A stretch of DNA of 64,000 nt, taken from NCBI GenBank assembly GCA_020809705.1, contig CP085825.1, positions 1,178,001 to 1,242,000 on the forward strand. Direction: 5' to 3'. The stretch is from Calonectria ilicicola (taxonomy: Eukaryota; Ascomycota; Sordariomycetes; Hypocreales; Nectriaceae). The notes beneath the pieces are model-generated. The model was not told the DNA's origin, searched no databases, and saw only the letters and a list, made by a program, of their open reading frames with translations. Positions 10,748 through 23,692 of this stretch are shown here, piece by piece (the stretch's first letter is position 1; each line of letters opens with the position of its first letter). A program made the position numbers and the translations under genes.

Positions 10748-13662
10748 TTAGAGGAGTTCGTGCTGATGGACTTCTAAGTTGGAAACGTTGGAGTCTAGAT
10801 CAAGGGAGTAATTAGCTAACAAACTGGAGGAGATGGGGCAGCGATGGAATTCGAGATTAACAAGCCAATGTGGAACCTCAGAAGCAAATGTAGCAACAGG
10901 GTCTGGCGAACAAAATAGAAGGGTGAAAAAAACCAATGTGTTTGTATGTACTGACCGTGCACTTTGATGGCTGTTTTTGGACATGTTCGGGTCGCTACCA
11001 TTTGCATGCTGTTTGCATGCGCAAGGCCCCGATAATATCCCAGCCACCAGTCCCATAGTGAACAGGTAAGTTTGACACCTTTGCCCGCAAAGTCGTTACC
11101 GATAACTGTTGTTGGCTTGTAAATAAATCTGCTGCCGGGGTAGAGCTTGTAGGTTTTGGTCGAGGGTGGTAAATTAGCAAGTAAAGCCCCGGACAATCCC
11201 CATCTGTAATAATAGCGGCTGCCCAAAGAATAGGTTGGGATTTTCCGGTGCTGGCTCCCGAAATAGTGTCACTCGGAAGTCGATTGGGTCCTGTAGATTT
11301 GACGCGGTATCGTCCAGCCAATGATTGAATGTTGAAGGTAGGCGATGAAACGTCCCGGCTGTTGACCCAAGAGACTTACCCTGAGCCACATCCGCCCAAC
11401 AAATCACAAACCGGAAGACTAGACATTTCTAGCCATTTTGTAGCTGCGTTAACCAGGTTTGGATTTTGGGGGTGTGTGTCCGGGTGTATCGGCATGTTTT
11501 TGGCATCAGGGCCAGAGAGAACGTCGTCTTTGGAATCCTCGACATTAGCCGCATCGACATTTCCAACACAGCAATCAAGGTTATCAGGCTCTAGGCGGGG
11601 AGGAATATCTTCAGATGGACATCGAGCTTCGCTGATCGCGCCTCGTTCCGCTTTGCGCGAGCCGCAGTCGACTCTGCCGTTATACCGTGAAGAAAGCAGC
11701 GAAGGAGATGGCTTTTTGACTTTCTCCATACCTTCGCGAACTGCCTTGTCAAAACTTTCAAGGTTAAATCTTGCCAAATCAATGGCCTTTTGGGTCTTGA
11801 GGATTGACCCATTTGGACATTCCATGATGGCATCATCAATTGCCTCCTCCACCTACCTCCCGTGCCTTTTGGGGGGTCTTGATGATGAATCTGGGGGCAA
11901 TTTGTTTAAAAGTTTTCATCAACTTCTTGGCTAAGCGCCCATCTTCGACAGTAGTCCCATCGGTGTCGCTTGAGCTCTGGTAATTAGAGGCTCGGTAACC
12001 AAGGTTTTAGCGACTGGAGGTGTGGTAGAACTGAGAGCATCTCCGTCTAAAACCAATTGATTAGAAAGTATCAAGTTGAGCTGCATGGGAAATCTTACCA
12101 GGCCGAAGTCTCAAAACATCAGACATCCTTGACCGCACCACATCTTGCCTTATCGCAGCCTGTAGCGCGTCGTTCTCATCATCCTCGTTGGTAGAATCAA
12201 GAGTCCCACCAATAGAACCATCGTCAAAGGGACAGGATAACTTCAGAGATGGAGCGCACTGGGGCATAGGCACCGGGCCTTTACCGAAAATGCCGGTTGG
12301 CGCAGTCGGCTTGAGCTGTACAGGGAGCTGGGCAAGGTGGCCTTTTGTGGTATTTCTGAGACCACTGGTAGAAGGGTTTCGCAAGTCCTTCAGATTTTCA
12401 AAGGCAAGCAATTGAAAACAAGCAGGGACATCATTGAGCGCGGCTGATGAAGGCTCTTTGGGGTTGATGCCAGCAGTTTTGGTTTTGCCTTTCCCAAAGT
12501 CAGAGGCACGTTCATATTAGTTACTCAAAGGTGCGATGTGCTTACCAAAAGTAGCATCGCCAGTAGTTTGGGCGTTTTTGTTGCTTTCCTGGGTCGCCTT
12601 CATGATCTTTCAGGTTAGAATTGGCCAATCTGTGACCAGGGCGGTTTGGTTTTCGCTGGAACTTACAATATCGTTGCTAATGGTGACATCGTCGGGTTTA
12701 GCGCTGTCCGAATCGCTGGAAGTCACATGGGCATCAGACTTAATAACCTTACGTTGTTTATTTGATGGTTTTCTCATGCGGGGAGGGGTGCTGAAGTCTT
12801 TCGCGTCTGGTGTGAAACATTTTCCGTATTTCTCACCCAATGCCAAGACACTCTCAAGCTCTCGGGGGAACGTGGCAAGTTCCCCCTCTTCTCCCTGAGG
12901 TGCCTGGTCTAAGATAGTCTCAAGGACACCCAATTTGTCCAGGAGTGACTCGGCAAAGTTATCCCTATAGATAACAGAAGGACAGCTATCGTGGATAGCT
13001 TCAGCGAAGCTCTCGGACGTGCTAGACCCAGCCTAAAAGATGTCAGTTGAAGGCAGATACTTTTGGTTGTTGATCGAGCGATCTTACCAGGTGCAGAGCA
13101 GCATTCGCAACCACTTGGTATATCGATACCATGACCTCAGGGAGGTCCTCATCGGTCGCTTGGTGTACGGCCTGGGTTGTGGGCTGGGTTTGTTGAGCGT
13201 TGATGGCTGCCTAAGCCGCTCCAACAGCTCGAACAGCACGATGCACCCGCCAGGGCTGCTTAGCGGTCAGGCTCTGTTCATGGAGTCTGAAATGGTCGAT
13301 CTTCTGCCAGTAAAAGGCAGCAGCTGGAACGAGCTCGGAAGGTATCTAGGAACTGTCAGCAAAAAGAAATCATTTAAAACGTATCGCTCACCTTCTTGCA
13401 CATCTTCTTATCTTTTTCACATGTAGTGCAACGATTGTCGTTGCACCCGGCGCGACAGGACAATCGGTAGCCCCGACGGTCAGGCAACCCCAGCAAGGGA
13501 TCCCCCACGGGATCCCCCGCTGTTTCCGTGTTGGCGTGCTTTCAGGGTACTGGGTATTGAAGGAGAGGTTGGGAGCAAGTTACCTCCAGTCCCCGGTAAC
13601 GTTCCATCGTAATGGTAAGTTATCATCTTCGGAACAGGTGTAGTGTGTGATATGAGAGCCAC
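10748..13662 (-). pseudogene. unrecognised Cys-rich/YWQ multi-exon gene, copy 1, decayed
   Basis: I do not recognise this gene. It has about nine exons with good GT-AG introns; the clear ones are 13391-13346, 13087-13033, 12666-12607, 12545-12489, 12098-12047, and one with its donor at 11379. Exon 1 has IPCWGC then, after a frameshift, RLSCRAGC, RCTTCEKDKKMC (putative zinc-binding). Exon 2 (13345-13088) starts IPSELVPAAAFYWQ and has an in-frame TAG. Later exons are acidic or Ser/Thr-rich (TSSDSDSAKPDD, STNEDDEND), probably disordered, with a basic PRMRKPSNKQRK stretch. A more ordered region follows (SLWDWWLGYYRGLAHAN) and the reading ends ...HQHELL stop at 10748. At least two further frame breaks lie near 11.86 and 11.2 kb. 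Start choice (13662, or an internal ATG) is uncertain. The short nuclear-type basic patch plus the Cys motif suggests, but does not show, a nucleic-acid-associated protein. Confidence 0.6.
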
Positions 13663-13904
13663 GCCGACTTCTCGGCAGACGAAATTTGGGTGGCAGCGGC
13701 CATTTTCTGTGAAAGGAAGGAATGAGGGTGGTAGAAGGACTTGAGAAGCAGGATGGAATGGAGAAGATCGAGAGTTAACCTGCTTCGCCCTCGCCTCGCT
13801 TTAAGTAGGTCGTGCCTCAGACAAAAGCAGTGAATCACTGTCAAAGGCTGGGTATGAGTCTCACTGTACGCGTGTCACTTTTCTTGGGCTCGTGCCAATG
13901 CTTC

Positions 13905-13965
13905 TCTGGTAAGAAAGTGCCCTTTGAAACAAAGGATAGATTGAATACTAACCAAAGGCAGTGAA
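13905..13965 (+). repeat. diverged duplicate, copy 2 of the 6.97/13.9 kb pair
   Basis: Matches 6970-7030 in the same orientation around AAGGATAGATTGAA; the spacing to the next shared block is shorter here (about 750 bp versus 1350 bp). Confidence 0.55.
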
Positions 13966-14651
13966 TCACTGCTCAAGAACTGGTTGCGCAACAATACCTC
14001 TGCTTGTTAGAAGTTCTCGCTACCATTGCTTACAAGTCTTTGCATTGGCTTGTTGGTCTGAGATTCTTCGCGAAGTATTCCCATGTTAGCCAAGCCATGT
14101 CGATGAACAGGCACGAGGGAATAAGAAAGATGAGTGAGACTGTCAAATGACTTCAACCAAGCAAACTTGATCGGTTGCCATATGGAAAACTAAAGAGAGA
14201 GAAAAGAACTCCCAACGAGAGAGGGAAATTGCCTCCACTTATACCCATTTACCTATGATTTAACGGCCCGATTTCCTAGCCTAATTTTTCCTCTTCTGAT
14301 GCATCGATAATTTCCCTTCCATTGTTCCCGTTTGTGTCGCGACGCACAACGGCAATCCGTTTGCCAATTCGGCCCGTGTTGTTGCATCATCCAAATAGTA
14401 TAGGGCAAGCGAGATGCGGGCCGTGCGTCAACAATCTGGTCCAGACCACTTCATGCGATCACGCGATATGGCACGTGAGTGTTCAGCACATGTTGCCGAC
14501 TACGGATTTTTGCATGTCACTTAAATGATCAAAGAGTTTAATGGGACGCGTCCCAGGGACATCATGATCACTCATCAACTTTCTGAAGCCGTTCCTGATG
14601 CGTTGCCACTAAACCATAACCCGCATGCCCCATTTGAGTAGCCTTGCGACG

Positions 14652-14867
14652 GGAAAACAAGGACGATGGTACCTAAGTGCCGTTGGCAGAATGCGCTGCC
14701 ATGTGATGAAGAGACCAATTATTGGCGACTTGTTCACGGTTGATTCAAATTGAGGTGGTATTTGTTTCTCGGCTTGGCTGCAAAGAAATTCTTCAAACTT
14801 TGTTGTTATAATGGCTTGGAGGTTCTAGTCTGGCGCTGGCCGACGTGCAGTCTTTAGTTTCTTATCT
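14652..14867 (+). repeat. diverged direct repeat, copy 2 (about 215 bp)
   Basis: Partner of 8321-8537. This copy keeps more G and C at variable positions, so it is probably closer to the ancestral sequence. Confidence 0.75.
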
Positions 14868-15139
14868 CGATACGTAGGTAGACTCTTCGACAATACGTAC
14901 ACACAGTCTCCTAGATGCCTTTGGAATGGGATGGATATAATTTGGCTCGTTTAACTTTAGGATCAAAAGGGAAGTAGGGAAATAGTCACGTTGCGCAATG
15001 ATCGTGGAAGGTAGCTGCATGAACTTCATTTTTTTTGGTCTATGTCCCCAAAACTCATGGCCTTCATGAGCGAGTTTAACCTTCCCATGAAGTCTAAGAT
15101 ATAAAATTAGCTTACGCCATTTTAATCTTGACCTCAACG

Positions 15140-15460
15140 CTAAATGTCCCCTCTCCGAAAGAAAACGTTGACAAAATCACCTTGAACCCATTGATCATCC
15201 CCATCGCGGCTTTTCTGCTGGGAGTGGACCTTTTCACAAAGTCTTTCTGGCGGTGGACTAACTCAGAGATTTTTCCAACTGCTAGAATCCAGTTTTATCT
15301 CGAGATCAAGATTGCCATCCTCATCCACAAATTGAAGGGATTTCTGAGTTGTTCTCCAATCCCTTTCCTTAATAGTGTCGTTCGTCGCCGGCCTTTGACG
15401 AGCCTGATACTCGGCCCACCCTAACCCCTCATACCGAGGCAAGTCGTTGACTTCATGTGG
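15140..15460 (-). pseudogene. unrecognised gene fragment with DLPRYE motif
   Basis: Read leftward from 15460 there is a 107-codon in-frame stretch interrupted by one TGA (15265-15263). It looks protein-like: NDLPRYEGLGWAEYQARQRP, then KERDWRTTQKSL, an acidic segment VDEDGNLDLEI, and after the stop GDDQWVQGDFVNVFFRRGD. No start codon or splice site could be assigned. A weak similarity (DLPKYEEPRW) exists at 31.1 kb. Family and function unknown. Confidence 0.4.
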
Positions 15461-18400
15461 ATATTAATTAATCCACGAAGGTTGAAGCTTTCTTGCTCGT
15501 CATCTTACACTTTGCATCAGATCGAGTCGACGATATTGCTGGACAGACGGCCAATCCTTCTGGGTAGTTGGGCTGTAAGACTATCAAGCAGTCGCCAGAA
15601 CTAACTCTAAGCGATGAACTACATATTTTTAGTCAACGATGAAATTTTGCGCCGCTTTGTATCTGGATGAAGATGTAATCCCCTTTGTCGCAAATATCCA
15701 TGACCATAAGGCACCCGAAAACAACATAGCAATTTACCACCATGCAGTCCTAAGTGATTGATTATTCGTATGCGTTTAGTGGAACTATTATTTGACAGCT
15801 TAAAAGACGTCATCAACTTTTTGCACCCAAAAACAAGGTGTACCCACCTCAATTAACCTCGCCCCAAGAAATGCCTTGTTTATCAGTGGAGATCGCTCTG
15901 GGGCATCGGCTATCGCTTTATTGACCAACTGCCTACCCTGCTATTTAGTTAATAGGGAATTTATTAAGAATTCGGATTTCTCCGTTAACTAGCCATTAAT
16001 CGTATGAGTCTATATGTCATTGTTGGAGGCCTCGTTTTCTCTATTGATTCCATTCAGATGGTCAGGGTGGGATATTGCCGAGGGATAGCTGTGGTCTTTA
16101 CCGAATCAAACTCAGCAAATGCTGTGTAGACACCCGAAGGGTTTGTCCAACCGTGTATTGAACCGAATTTGCCTGCCAGCTTTGCCTATGCAAACAACTA
16201 ACTCTAAGGAGCGATCCTCAGAAGCTACAGGAAAGTTTTGGCGCCGTAGTGGATGGGCTCCCGACTTCTACGAACAAAAGTACCAAGCTAGGTTGTGTAA
16301 AATTTGAAACTCCTAGTTGGATTATTTAGGAAACTTTCGGCAGTTGCCGTCCATGTTGGATGATTTGGATCTACGATCGGGTGGCTGGACACATCAAAAC
16401 CTCCGAAAATGCTGAATAGGGTAGCAGAAAGAAAGGTTGATCACATCAAAATGCAGTAAGCCTAGAGGGCCTCAGTAATAACCGCCAAAATCAGCTCACT
16501 TGAGAGGCGCGAGATTCGACATGGCGACATTAATGGTCGAGGTGTGGCGGAGTGGAGGTACTGAGATGCTGCCCAACCTGAAACGACACCGAAAGGCCGG
16601 CGGGAATAGTCATGAGCTGAGTTGACGATGCCCTGTTATTCTTGCGTATTTGGCCGGGGAGCTCCGCGAACGAGGCTGATTGATGGTGAGAGGCACATAA
16701 TACCCGCCAAGGAGTACTCGCATGGATGGTGGTGGTGACACTGTTGAACCTAATAGCCCTGACCCAGTCATTCGGGGATTCGGAAACTGGGGTTATGATC
16801 CGTTCAACGGGAGGGATTTTTCGTTTACGCGGTTCAGGCTGTAGTCCAGCGTCCAGCTCCTCCTAGTCGCCGTTGGTGTCGGCGCGCCCGAGGCATTATG
16901 CTGATCGACAACGCATGTGCGCACGCACGCCGACGCTGATCGTGATGCCTAGCAACTGTAACTCGACAATTTCTAACGTGGCTGCCTCATTTACCGAGCT
17001 CTGCAGCCACCAGTCACACTAAAAGTGGTAGTGCTTTTCTAAAAGGAGGGTCAGGGTGAGTTGTCACCGATGGGATTGGCTTCCGCTAAACCGGATCGCA
17101 ATCGAAATTGGGTTTCATGTCGCACAGATCACTGCACTGCTCGACATCAAAATGCTTGTGATTAAAGGTGCCAGCAAAGGGGCAGACCGTGCTTGAGAGT
17201 GGGCTTTGGGCATGGGTGGGGAATGCGTCGCGTCCTGATGATTTTGCTCAGGGTCAACCAGTCAATTAAGCAAGAATGAGCAAACGTGTACGCGAGCATC
17301 GAAATAAGCAGACTAGAAAGGCGTGGAATTTATTTTGCTAGAAGCCAGAGACGTCAAATGGTAAATCTAAGATGAGATACCTCCTTGTACTTTTGTTCTT
17401 TTGTTAATAACGATGGTCGTGTCATAAGATTTAAGTTATGGAATTGGCCCTAAAAATGGTTGTTTAGCGCGACCACGTTGGAAGCACTGATGCTACAATG
17501 CCCAAAAAGGGAAATTTTCGTACCCAACGTAGCATCTGCATTCACGGAAATCCTTGTCGAGAGGTAGGCGAAAATTGCCAGAAGAGGTAGTGGAGTTCTG
17601 TGTGTGAGCTTCAGAGGAGGCCGCAGGCTCCAGGGTGCTCCTCCTGCTTGCCTCAGAAAAAGCTGCCCAATCGAGGCCTTCAACATTAATACATGTTTTC
17701 GGCCGGCTCAAAATCGGGCAAAGCTGAAGACATGTGCTTAAATCATGATTAAACGCAGAATAGAAGACGAGCAAGACAGAAGACCGTTGTGGGAGTGCAT
17801 GCCAAGGACAAAAGCAGAGCCTCATTGCAAAGGATCGCCATCATCAGGCCGTGTCAGCGGAAGTTCTACTCTCTTCGGTGCCGGTTTCTGTGGGCGAATC
17901 GGATCGTCAAACTATCATTCATTAAGTGGATATAAATGCTGTGCCCACAGTAAAGGGAGCGCGCACAGTCAGAAACGAGCATGTGGTGTGATTCACAGAG
18001 GTGGTGACAAGGGACAAGGAACATGGCTCTTTGAGGAAATTTTTCCCACACCCAACTCGATGAGGATGGCAAGCATTCTTCTCTCTGCCCCGGCTAGAAG
18101 TCCGGAGACAGCTACAGAGTTGACTGAAGGTTGGATTAGATCAAACGGGCTCTTCCGTCCCCATTCACGATGTCCTCTTTTGTGACAGGTCGGGACTGGC
18201 GCCGTCTTTTTGTCCCGAAAAGACGGGAGCCTAGTATATGAAGAGTATCGCTCGCTGCATCGATCGGCGGGTAGCCGCCTAATCGCGATTTCCTGAATCT
18301 GTCCTACGGCAGAGGCGCCGATCGTGATCGTGCTGCGGCGACGTTCGTCGAGGTTGGCTTCCCAGGACAGCGGCACAACTGCCCAAAGCCAACCCTGGCT

Positions 18401-21400
18401 GCAGTCGTGAGGACAGGTCTTGGGTTGCCTCTTGGGCAGGCAGCCTCTCGAACGCTGGGAGTGCAGTACCTACCTGTGAGCAAGGTTACTCCGCACGAGG
18501 AGGTTTGAGGCGTGAGGAGTCTTGATGGGCTGATCTGCCTGCCGCTGCCGCCAAGGACCGCCATCACGCACAGTCCATCTCCAAACCACCAAAGCCGTCA
18601 TTCTCCAAGTTGAAGGCGCAGGTTTGTCTCCATTGCAGTCATGATGTCATTGACAGGTGCTAATGAGCAGCCTGGCTGCGATGAGAAAGGAACTGAGACG
18701 GACCGAGGCCGAGTTGACTCGGCGCTAAGGAAGAATGGTTACCCACCCCTCCCTGGCCATGCCTCTGAGGGCGTGAGGAGGTCTTGCCCTAGCCAGCAAC
18801 GTTGCCACACAACAACACCGAAGGCCCTCACCGCTCAACAAATCATAGTAAAGGATGCAGGCAAAGCAGCAGAGTAATGCTTAAATAATTACACTTGCAG
18901 AAAGTCCGAGCCTAGAATCACGAAAATGCAACGCTGTGGGCGTTGAGGCCGGGGCACGGCGGTTCCAAGTCCAATCAAGGCGGCTCTGTGGGCAATTTTT
19001 TTTTTTAGTTTGTGACCTCGGTGCTCCTCTTCAGTGCGGAGAGCGGAGTGCTTAGTGGAGTTCCCCGCATGCACTCCAGGACGCTGCAATTCTCGGGGTA
19101 GTGGCTTTTGGGGAAGTCAAAAGCGCTAAAACAACCAGGGGCGGGCGGCGGACATGTGGAGGGGAGAGAAAAGGACAAGGCAGGATCCAGGGTGGTCAGC
19201 TGATTGTCGCGTCGTCCATGTTCGCCTCATGCACGGCAGGTATAGTACAGGACGTGGTAATTGCTTTTTCCCATGACGCCCGGGACTTTGAGGCATAAGA
19301 GTGACTGAGTCAAGTGGTGTGAGGTCAGAAAACCGGTGTAATGAGGTGGAGCCAGAAACATACACATAGCTTCATCCAGCAGAGCAGCAAGAGGCATATT
19401 TTGAGGAATGACACGGCGGGTATACGAAGCATGGGGAGGGGAGGTCGCACCCAACAGGCCAGGGGAGCTGGGCTTGGAGTTTGTTGGCCCTGCCATGGCA
19501 ATGATAAGGTGCCTCCAACCACCCCGTACTCGACACCTGTTCAGATGAACTACAGGCGGACAACAAAGTCAATTCAATTAATTAATTGCAGCAACCACGC
19601 GGCATACGGGGAAATTCCACGAAGGAGAAAGAATAAAAAAAGCCTCCCCCGCGATTCGTGGTTCGTCATTGACAGCGGTGGCGGTCGAGGCGATCGTGTG
19701 GCCGCTACCCCAACGCCCGAGCCGCGAGCCATAGGTCTCCAAAAGACAGGAAACGCCGCTAATTCCCTTTTCTGGAAAACCGAGAGCCCAGGGGGGCGTG
19801 CCCACCCAGATTCCCTGTTGCAGTGTATTTGGCCGTCTGCGAGTCCTTGATCCCTGCCTGCGCTGTACGACAACGTGCTTTGGCGGTCGGACTAATTCCC
19901 GAAGGCTTTGCCGGAATTCTTCCCGTGCTCTTATCACCATTGCTGCTCTCCAACCCACAATTTGACCGCTCGGGACTTATCTTCCGAGGCCCATTGCATT
20001 TATTCCAAGTCGTCGCTTCTGATATGTCATCGGTCATATCCACTGGAGCGTAATTTACCATGAAACCTGACACAGAATGTGAGCCGATCGACTTTGATCC
20101 ATAATATTGTGGACAGTTTGCTCAACGTTTATCGGTTTGCCCAAATTCCAAATAGCAAGTAGGGTGCAGGTGCATTTGCAAATGCCACCTCACCACCATT
20201 ACAAGGGTTCTCCAAATGGCCGGGAATTGCTTGCGCACCCCCCCTCCTTCCTGGCCGCAACCCTTGAAATATGCTGGACCAGGTAGTTGGGATTACCACG
20301 GCACATCTGCTTGTTCGGAGAACATATACGACGGTCTTGGCTCGGCATCTGGCGTGATAATCTGCGGTCTTTGCCAATAAACAACGTATTATGATCACAG
20401 GTTGACGTGCCTGTCTCCAGATTTCCTTCGTCTTGAAGATGGGAGCATCCTTGTGATTGTGCCTGGAATTAATAATATGAAGCGCCATGGCCAGCTGTCT
20501 TAATTCCCTCGTCCAGGGAGAACCAAGAAAGCCGAGCAAGGCACCAGTGCAGCCAAGGCGGCTCAACGCTGTTGAGTTTAGGGTATTTTCCGAATTGTAA
20601 ATGATACTTCTCATCTGGATCGTCAAAGATTATGATGATTGTAAAAAGGATGAGGCAAGTAACGCTTGCTTTCATCCCTCTGACATCATTCACCCAATGA
20701 TTTGATAGTGATGCTATGAGATAGAGAAGGACGTGTTTTTACATTGATTTCTGGCTTGCTTTTCCGTGGATATCATGCTCTCTGTGGATTTAGGCACGGA
20801 TTCTGTCCCGAACTGACCTGGTCTTGCTCACCTCGGACTCCGGCATAGCCCCTGAGGAACTCTACACAGTTGCCCAATAGCAAGAGAGGCCAGGGATACA
20901 AACGATTCATGAATTTGTGGGAATTCCAGTCAAATTCCTGCATCATTACTCGGTTTTAAAGCAAGGATTTCACCCTAAGTAGGTGTCAACCCTTTTCAGT
21001 TGCACAAACACTCATTGTTTACGACCGCAACTGTAACTTGCTTGATACTGCGTAAATTTCACAGCACTTATACATTCACTTTGAAGCTTCTAGAAGCAAA
21101 AAGTAACTTAGTTCGTCTCGTGGGAGATGCGTGTTGGTCAGGTGTAGGTACCCCGACTGCTGCTCCGAGTTGACGCTACTGACACTCCCTTGAAAACCGC
21201 TACCCCAACGCCCAAACTAGTGTAACAAAATGTCCCTCACTAAGCGATGTGACGTATTAAAACACGCCAGAGGTCTCCTCAACAATGTCTATGTAGCTTT
21301 TTGTTCAAAAGTATCAAGTGAAGTTGGAGAGTCAATGATGTGGCAAGACCCATCCGAGAACCGGATCGCGGAGTGGTCATAAGTCAATCCATTATGCAAT

Positions 21401-23692
21401 GAACTCTGGAATACCTGTTACGTACAACTCTGTACATTGAAACGAGCTATGAGTCACAGAAGCTGGAGAAAAAAAAGCCCTTCTTTTCGATATCATAACT
21501 TGTGATTACGATGGCTTAGCTTGGCGTATCGTTGTTAAGGGTCCTGGGCCGAGTTATGGCGCCACTGTAAGCTCTAGGACTACTAAGAGACCGGTGCAGT
21601 GTAGTATTTGGAGATTTACGACGAAATGCGGTTCCGGGTGATGGCGCATTGCTCATGAGCACACCCATCAACTCTGGGATGTTTTCATGCCGTGGGCAAC
21701 GTGGAGAGGGTCTCGGGGAGAACGGGATAGACAGATGCCCAAGAGAAAAAAATGGATCAAGCTGATGGAGTCGGTCCGGAGACAAGACTGAATGGGGTTG
21801 ATAGACTGTTGGTGTGTGTGGAAAGGGCCCCTGAAGAATGAGCTCTCTGTTGAGAGGACGGATTACTCCCCCCTGGTAGTTGATGTTTGAAGTCGATCAT
21901 CCGCCGCAGCCGGATTAGCGCATCAAAGGGCTGCGGGGGATACCGCGGTTTGATTCGTCCCTTCCGGTCAGCCTGGCTGCGTGTTGAACCGCGTGTTCTC
22001 AAAAAACGGCGTCCCCCAATTGACATGGTCTCTTGGCATCCATGGTCCCTCTTGGGCTGAATCGCGGCTAGTCGTCCACACCCGCACGGCAGCAAGCGTG
22101 GCAAAGCAGAAAAGGTTTAGACCAATTCCCTTGTTGGGTAAGCATGGGCGATAGCCTTGAGCCGTGTTGGAGAATGAGCGTGTCGGGAATAGCTAGGGTC
22201 GAGTGGAGAAGGCGCAATGTCTGGGGTTGGTTGGGGTGCTCCATGCCGAGACCCTGGAGTCTCTCGCCCTGTCGCCTCCGGAAAATGGACAGACACGCAC
22301 TGGGTTGGGTATTTTTTTTTTCTGCCGCGGTAGAGGACAGGGGAGGGAGGGCTCTATCGCGGGGGTGAGAGGGACGTTGCAGTGGAAGAAAGAGAATAAC
22401 ACCTGGTGAAAAAAAAAGCAAAAGAAACAATAGTCTGAAGGAAAAGCGATTACCCCAAAAGTAAGACACATGTGGTTGCATGCATGGGAGGCGAAAAGAA
22501 TAAGTCAGGACGGTATTCTAGAATAGTTGGAGCTGTCAGTGAACGCGAGTCAGGAGAGGCGGACAAAGTGGCAGAGCTGAAAAGGTGGTTGCATCCATCT
22601 GAGACAAAAACGCATGGAAAAGTTCAAAGCCCAGCGCCCAAAAGCTTACCCCAATAACTAGCATTGATCCCTGAGATTGGTTCCAGGGCATGTCGGGCCT
22701 CGACACAACGAATAGGAAGGATAGCATCCACAACCACAACACGACGGACGACTGATTTCCCACGCAACAACGTCAACGGCGGCACGCGCTCACACGCCCC
22801 CTTTGCAAGCGGAAAACGACGGGACGTCATCGCCCTCGCAAAAAGGAACAGCAGGCCCCCAGGCCAGCAAATCGGGGGGCGGGCATTTGCGTACCGGTTG
22901 GTGGACACAACCAGGATGTCGCCCGCATTCGCCCCGTCCATGGTCGGGGGTGGATTAACCCCGCATATCCCCGCGCTGTGCAAGTTGTTACGGGGGGTTG
23001 ACTCCACTGAGAGGTCAGGGCACGCGTCCAGGACTAGCACGAGTTCAACGTGCTGTGCGCGCAACCACGCCCCTCTCACGCACTAATCGCCCCAATCTTC
23101 TCCCTCCGCCGTCCACTATCGTGGCGTCATCATCATTTTGCATCGCATGGGTGGCCCTGGGAACCACCCCCAGTGCACCCCGGGTCGCATGCAGTCTGCT
23201 ATTGGATTGGTGCAGTGCCCTAGGTAGACCGTTGACTGGCAGAGTAGAAAAGTAGAGTAGGAAAAAAAAAAGAGTCTGGGGTGGCGTCTGGGGAATTTCT
23301 GGGGGAGTGTCTGACCCTCGTCTGTCTGTCGTCTGCTTTGGGGATGGTGACAAAGACCCCAAGGCGGAGGCGGGGACAACGCTGCTTGTCGTCCCGGTCT
23401 GTGTGGGGGAGCGATGACATCGCTTGGGCTAACGCCTCGGACTGAGGGGATTGGCGTCCCATCCTGCTTCTCCTCGCTTTTATTATAAAAGGGCTCGGTC
23501 CTCCCCAATCTCCAATGCCTCTTTTCGCTTCATCCCAGGCTCACGGCTTCTGGCTTCTCATAGACTTCTTCTAGAACATCTAGATCTCTTTTGCCTCTTC
23601 ATCTCTCTTCATGGGACAATAAAAGCCTTAGCTGCTTGCTTGCCTGCTTCTCTTCCTTCCTTATCTCACACACACCCCAACGTCAAGCCACA
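15461..23692. other. long region without a recognisable gene
   Basis: More than 8 kb with many short overlapping ORFs on both strands, none with a domain, good splice structure or consistent codon pattern that I can support. The sub-region 17.4-20.1 kb is more GC-balanced and gives the longest random ORFs. The right end, 23.55-23.69 kb, is pyrimidine-rich (CT-rich tracts such as CTTCCTTCCTT), typical of a fungal core promoter or 5' leader, and belongs to the transporter gene. Confidence 0.5.
20469..20675 (-). CDS. possible small secreted-protein ORF
   Basis: A 68-codon ORF starting MKASVTCLILFTIIIIF, which resembles a signal peptide, followed by a short polar and Trp-containing segment (KYHLQFGKYPKLNS). 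There is no homologue I recognise and no convincing splice to a longer reading frame. In an AT-moderate intergenic region such an ORF can occur by chance, so this is only a candidate. Confidence 0.15.
   Translation of the reverse strand: MKASVTCLILFTIIIIFDDPDEKYHLQFGKYPKLNSVEPPWLHWCLARLSWFSLDEGIKTAGHGASYY

Larger units (their letters stand above)
13663..15139. other. non-coding stretch with diverged repeat copies
   Basis: No supported gene. A short ATG reading (about 13701-13623, minus) overlaps the start of the decayed gene to its left. The stretch contains the 13905-13965 and 14652-14867 copies of sequence also found at 7.0 and 8.3 kb. Confidence 0.5.

Noticed and set aside
17745..18185. 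146-codon plus-strand ORF
   Set aside because: Low-complexity composition and overlapping antisense ORFs; nothing links it to a protein family.
19341..20073. Several 100-170-codon ORFs on both strands
   Set aside because: Mutually overlapping, no domain, no splice support; expected by chance in balanced-composition spacer.
20129..20626. 165-codon minus-strand ORF
   Set aside because: No recognisable motif or codon pattern; only the overlapping signal-peptide-like ORF was kept, at low confidence.
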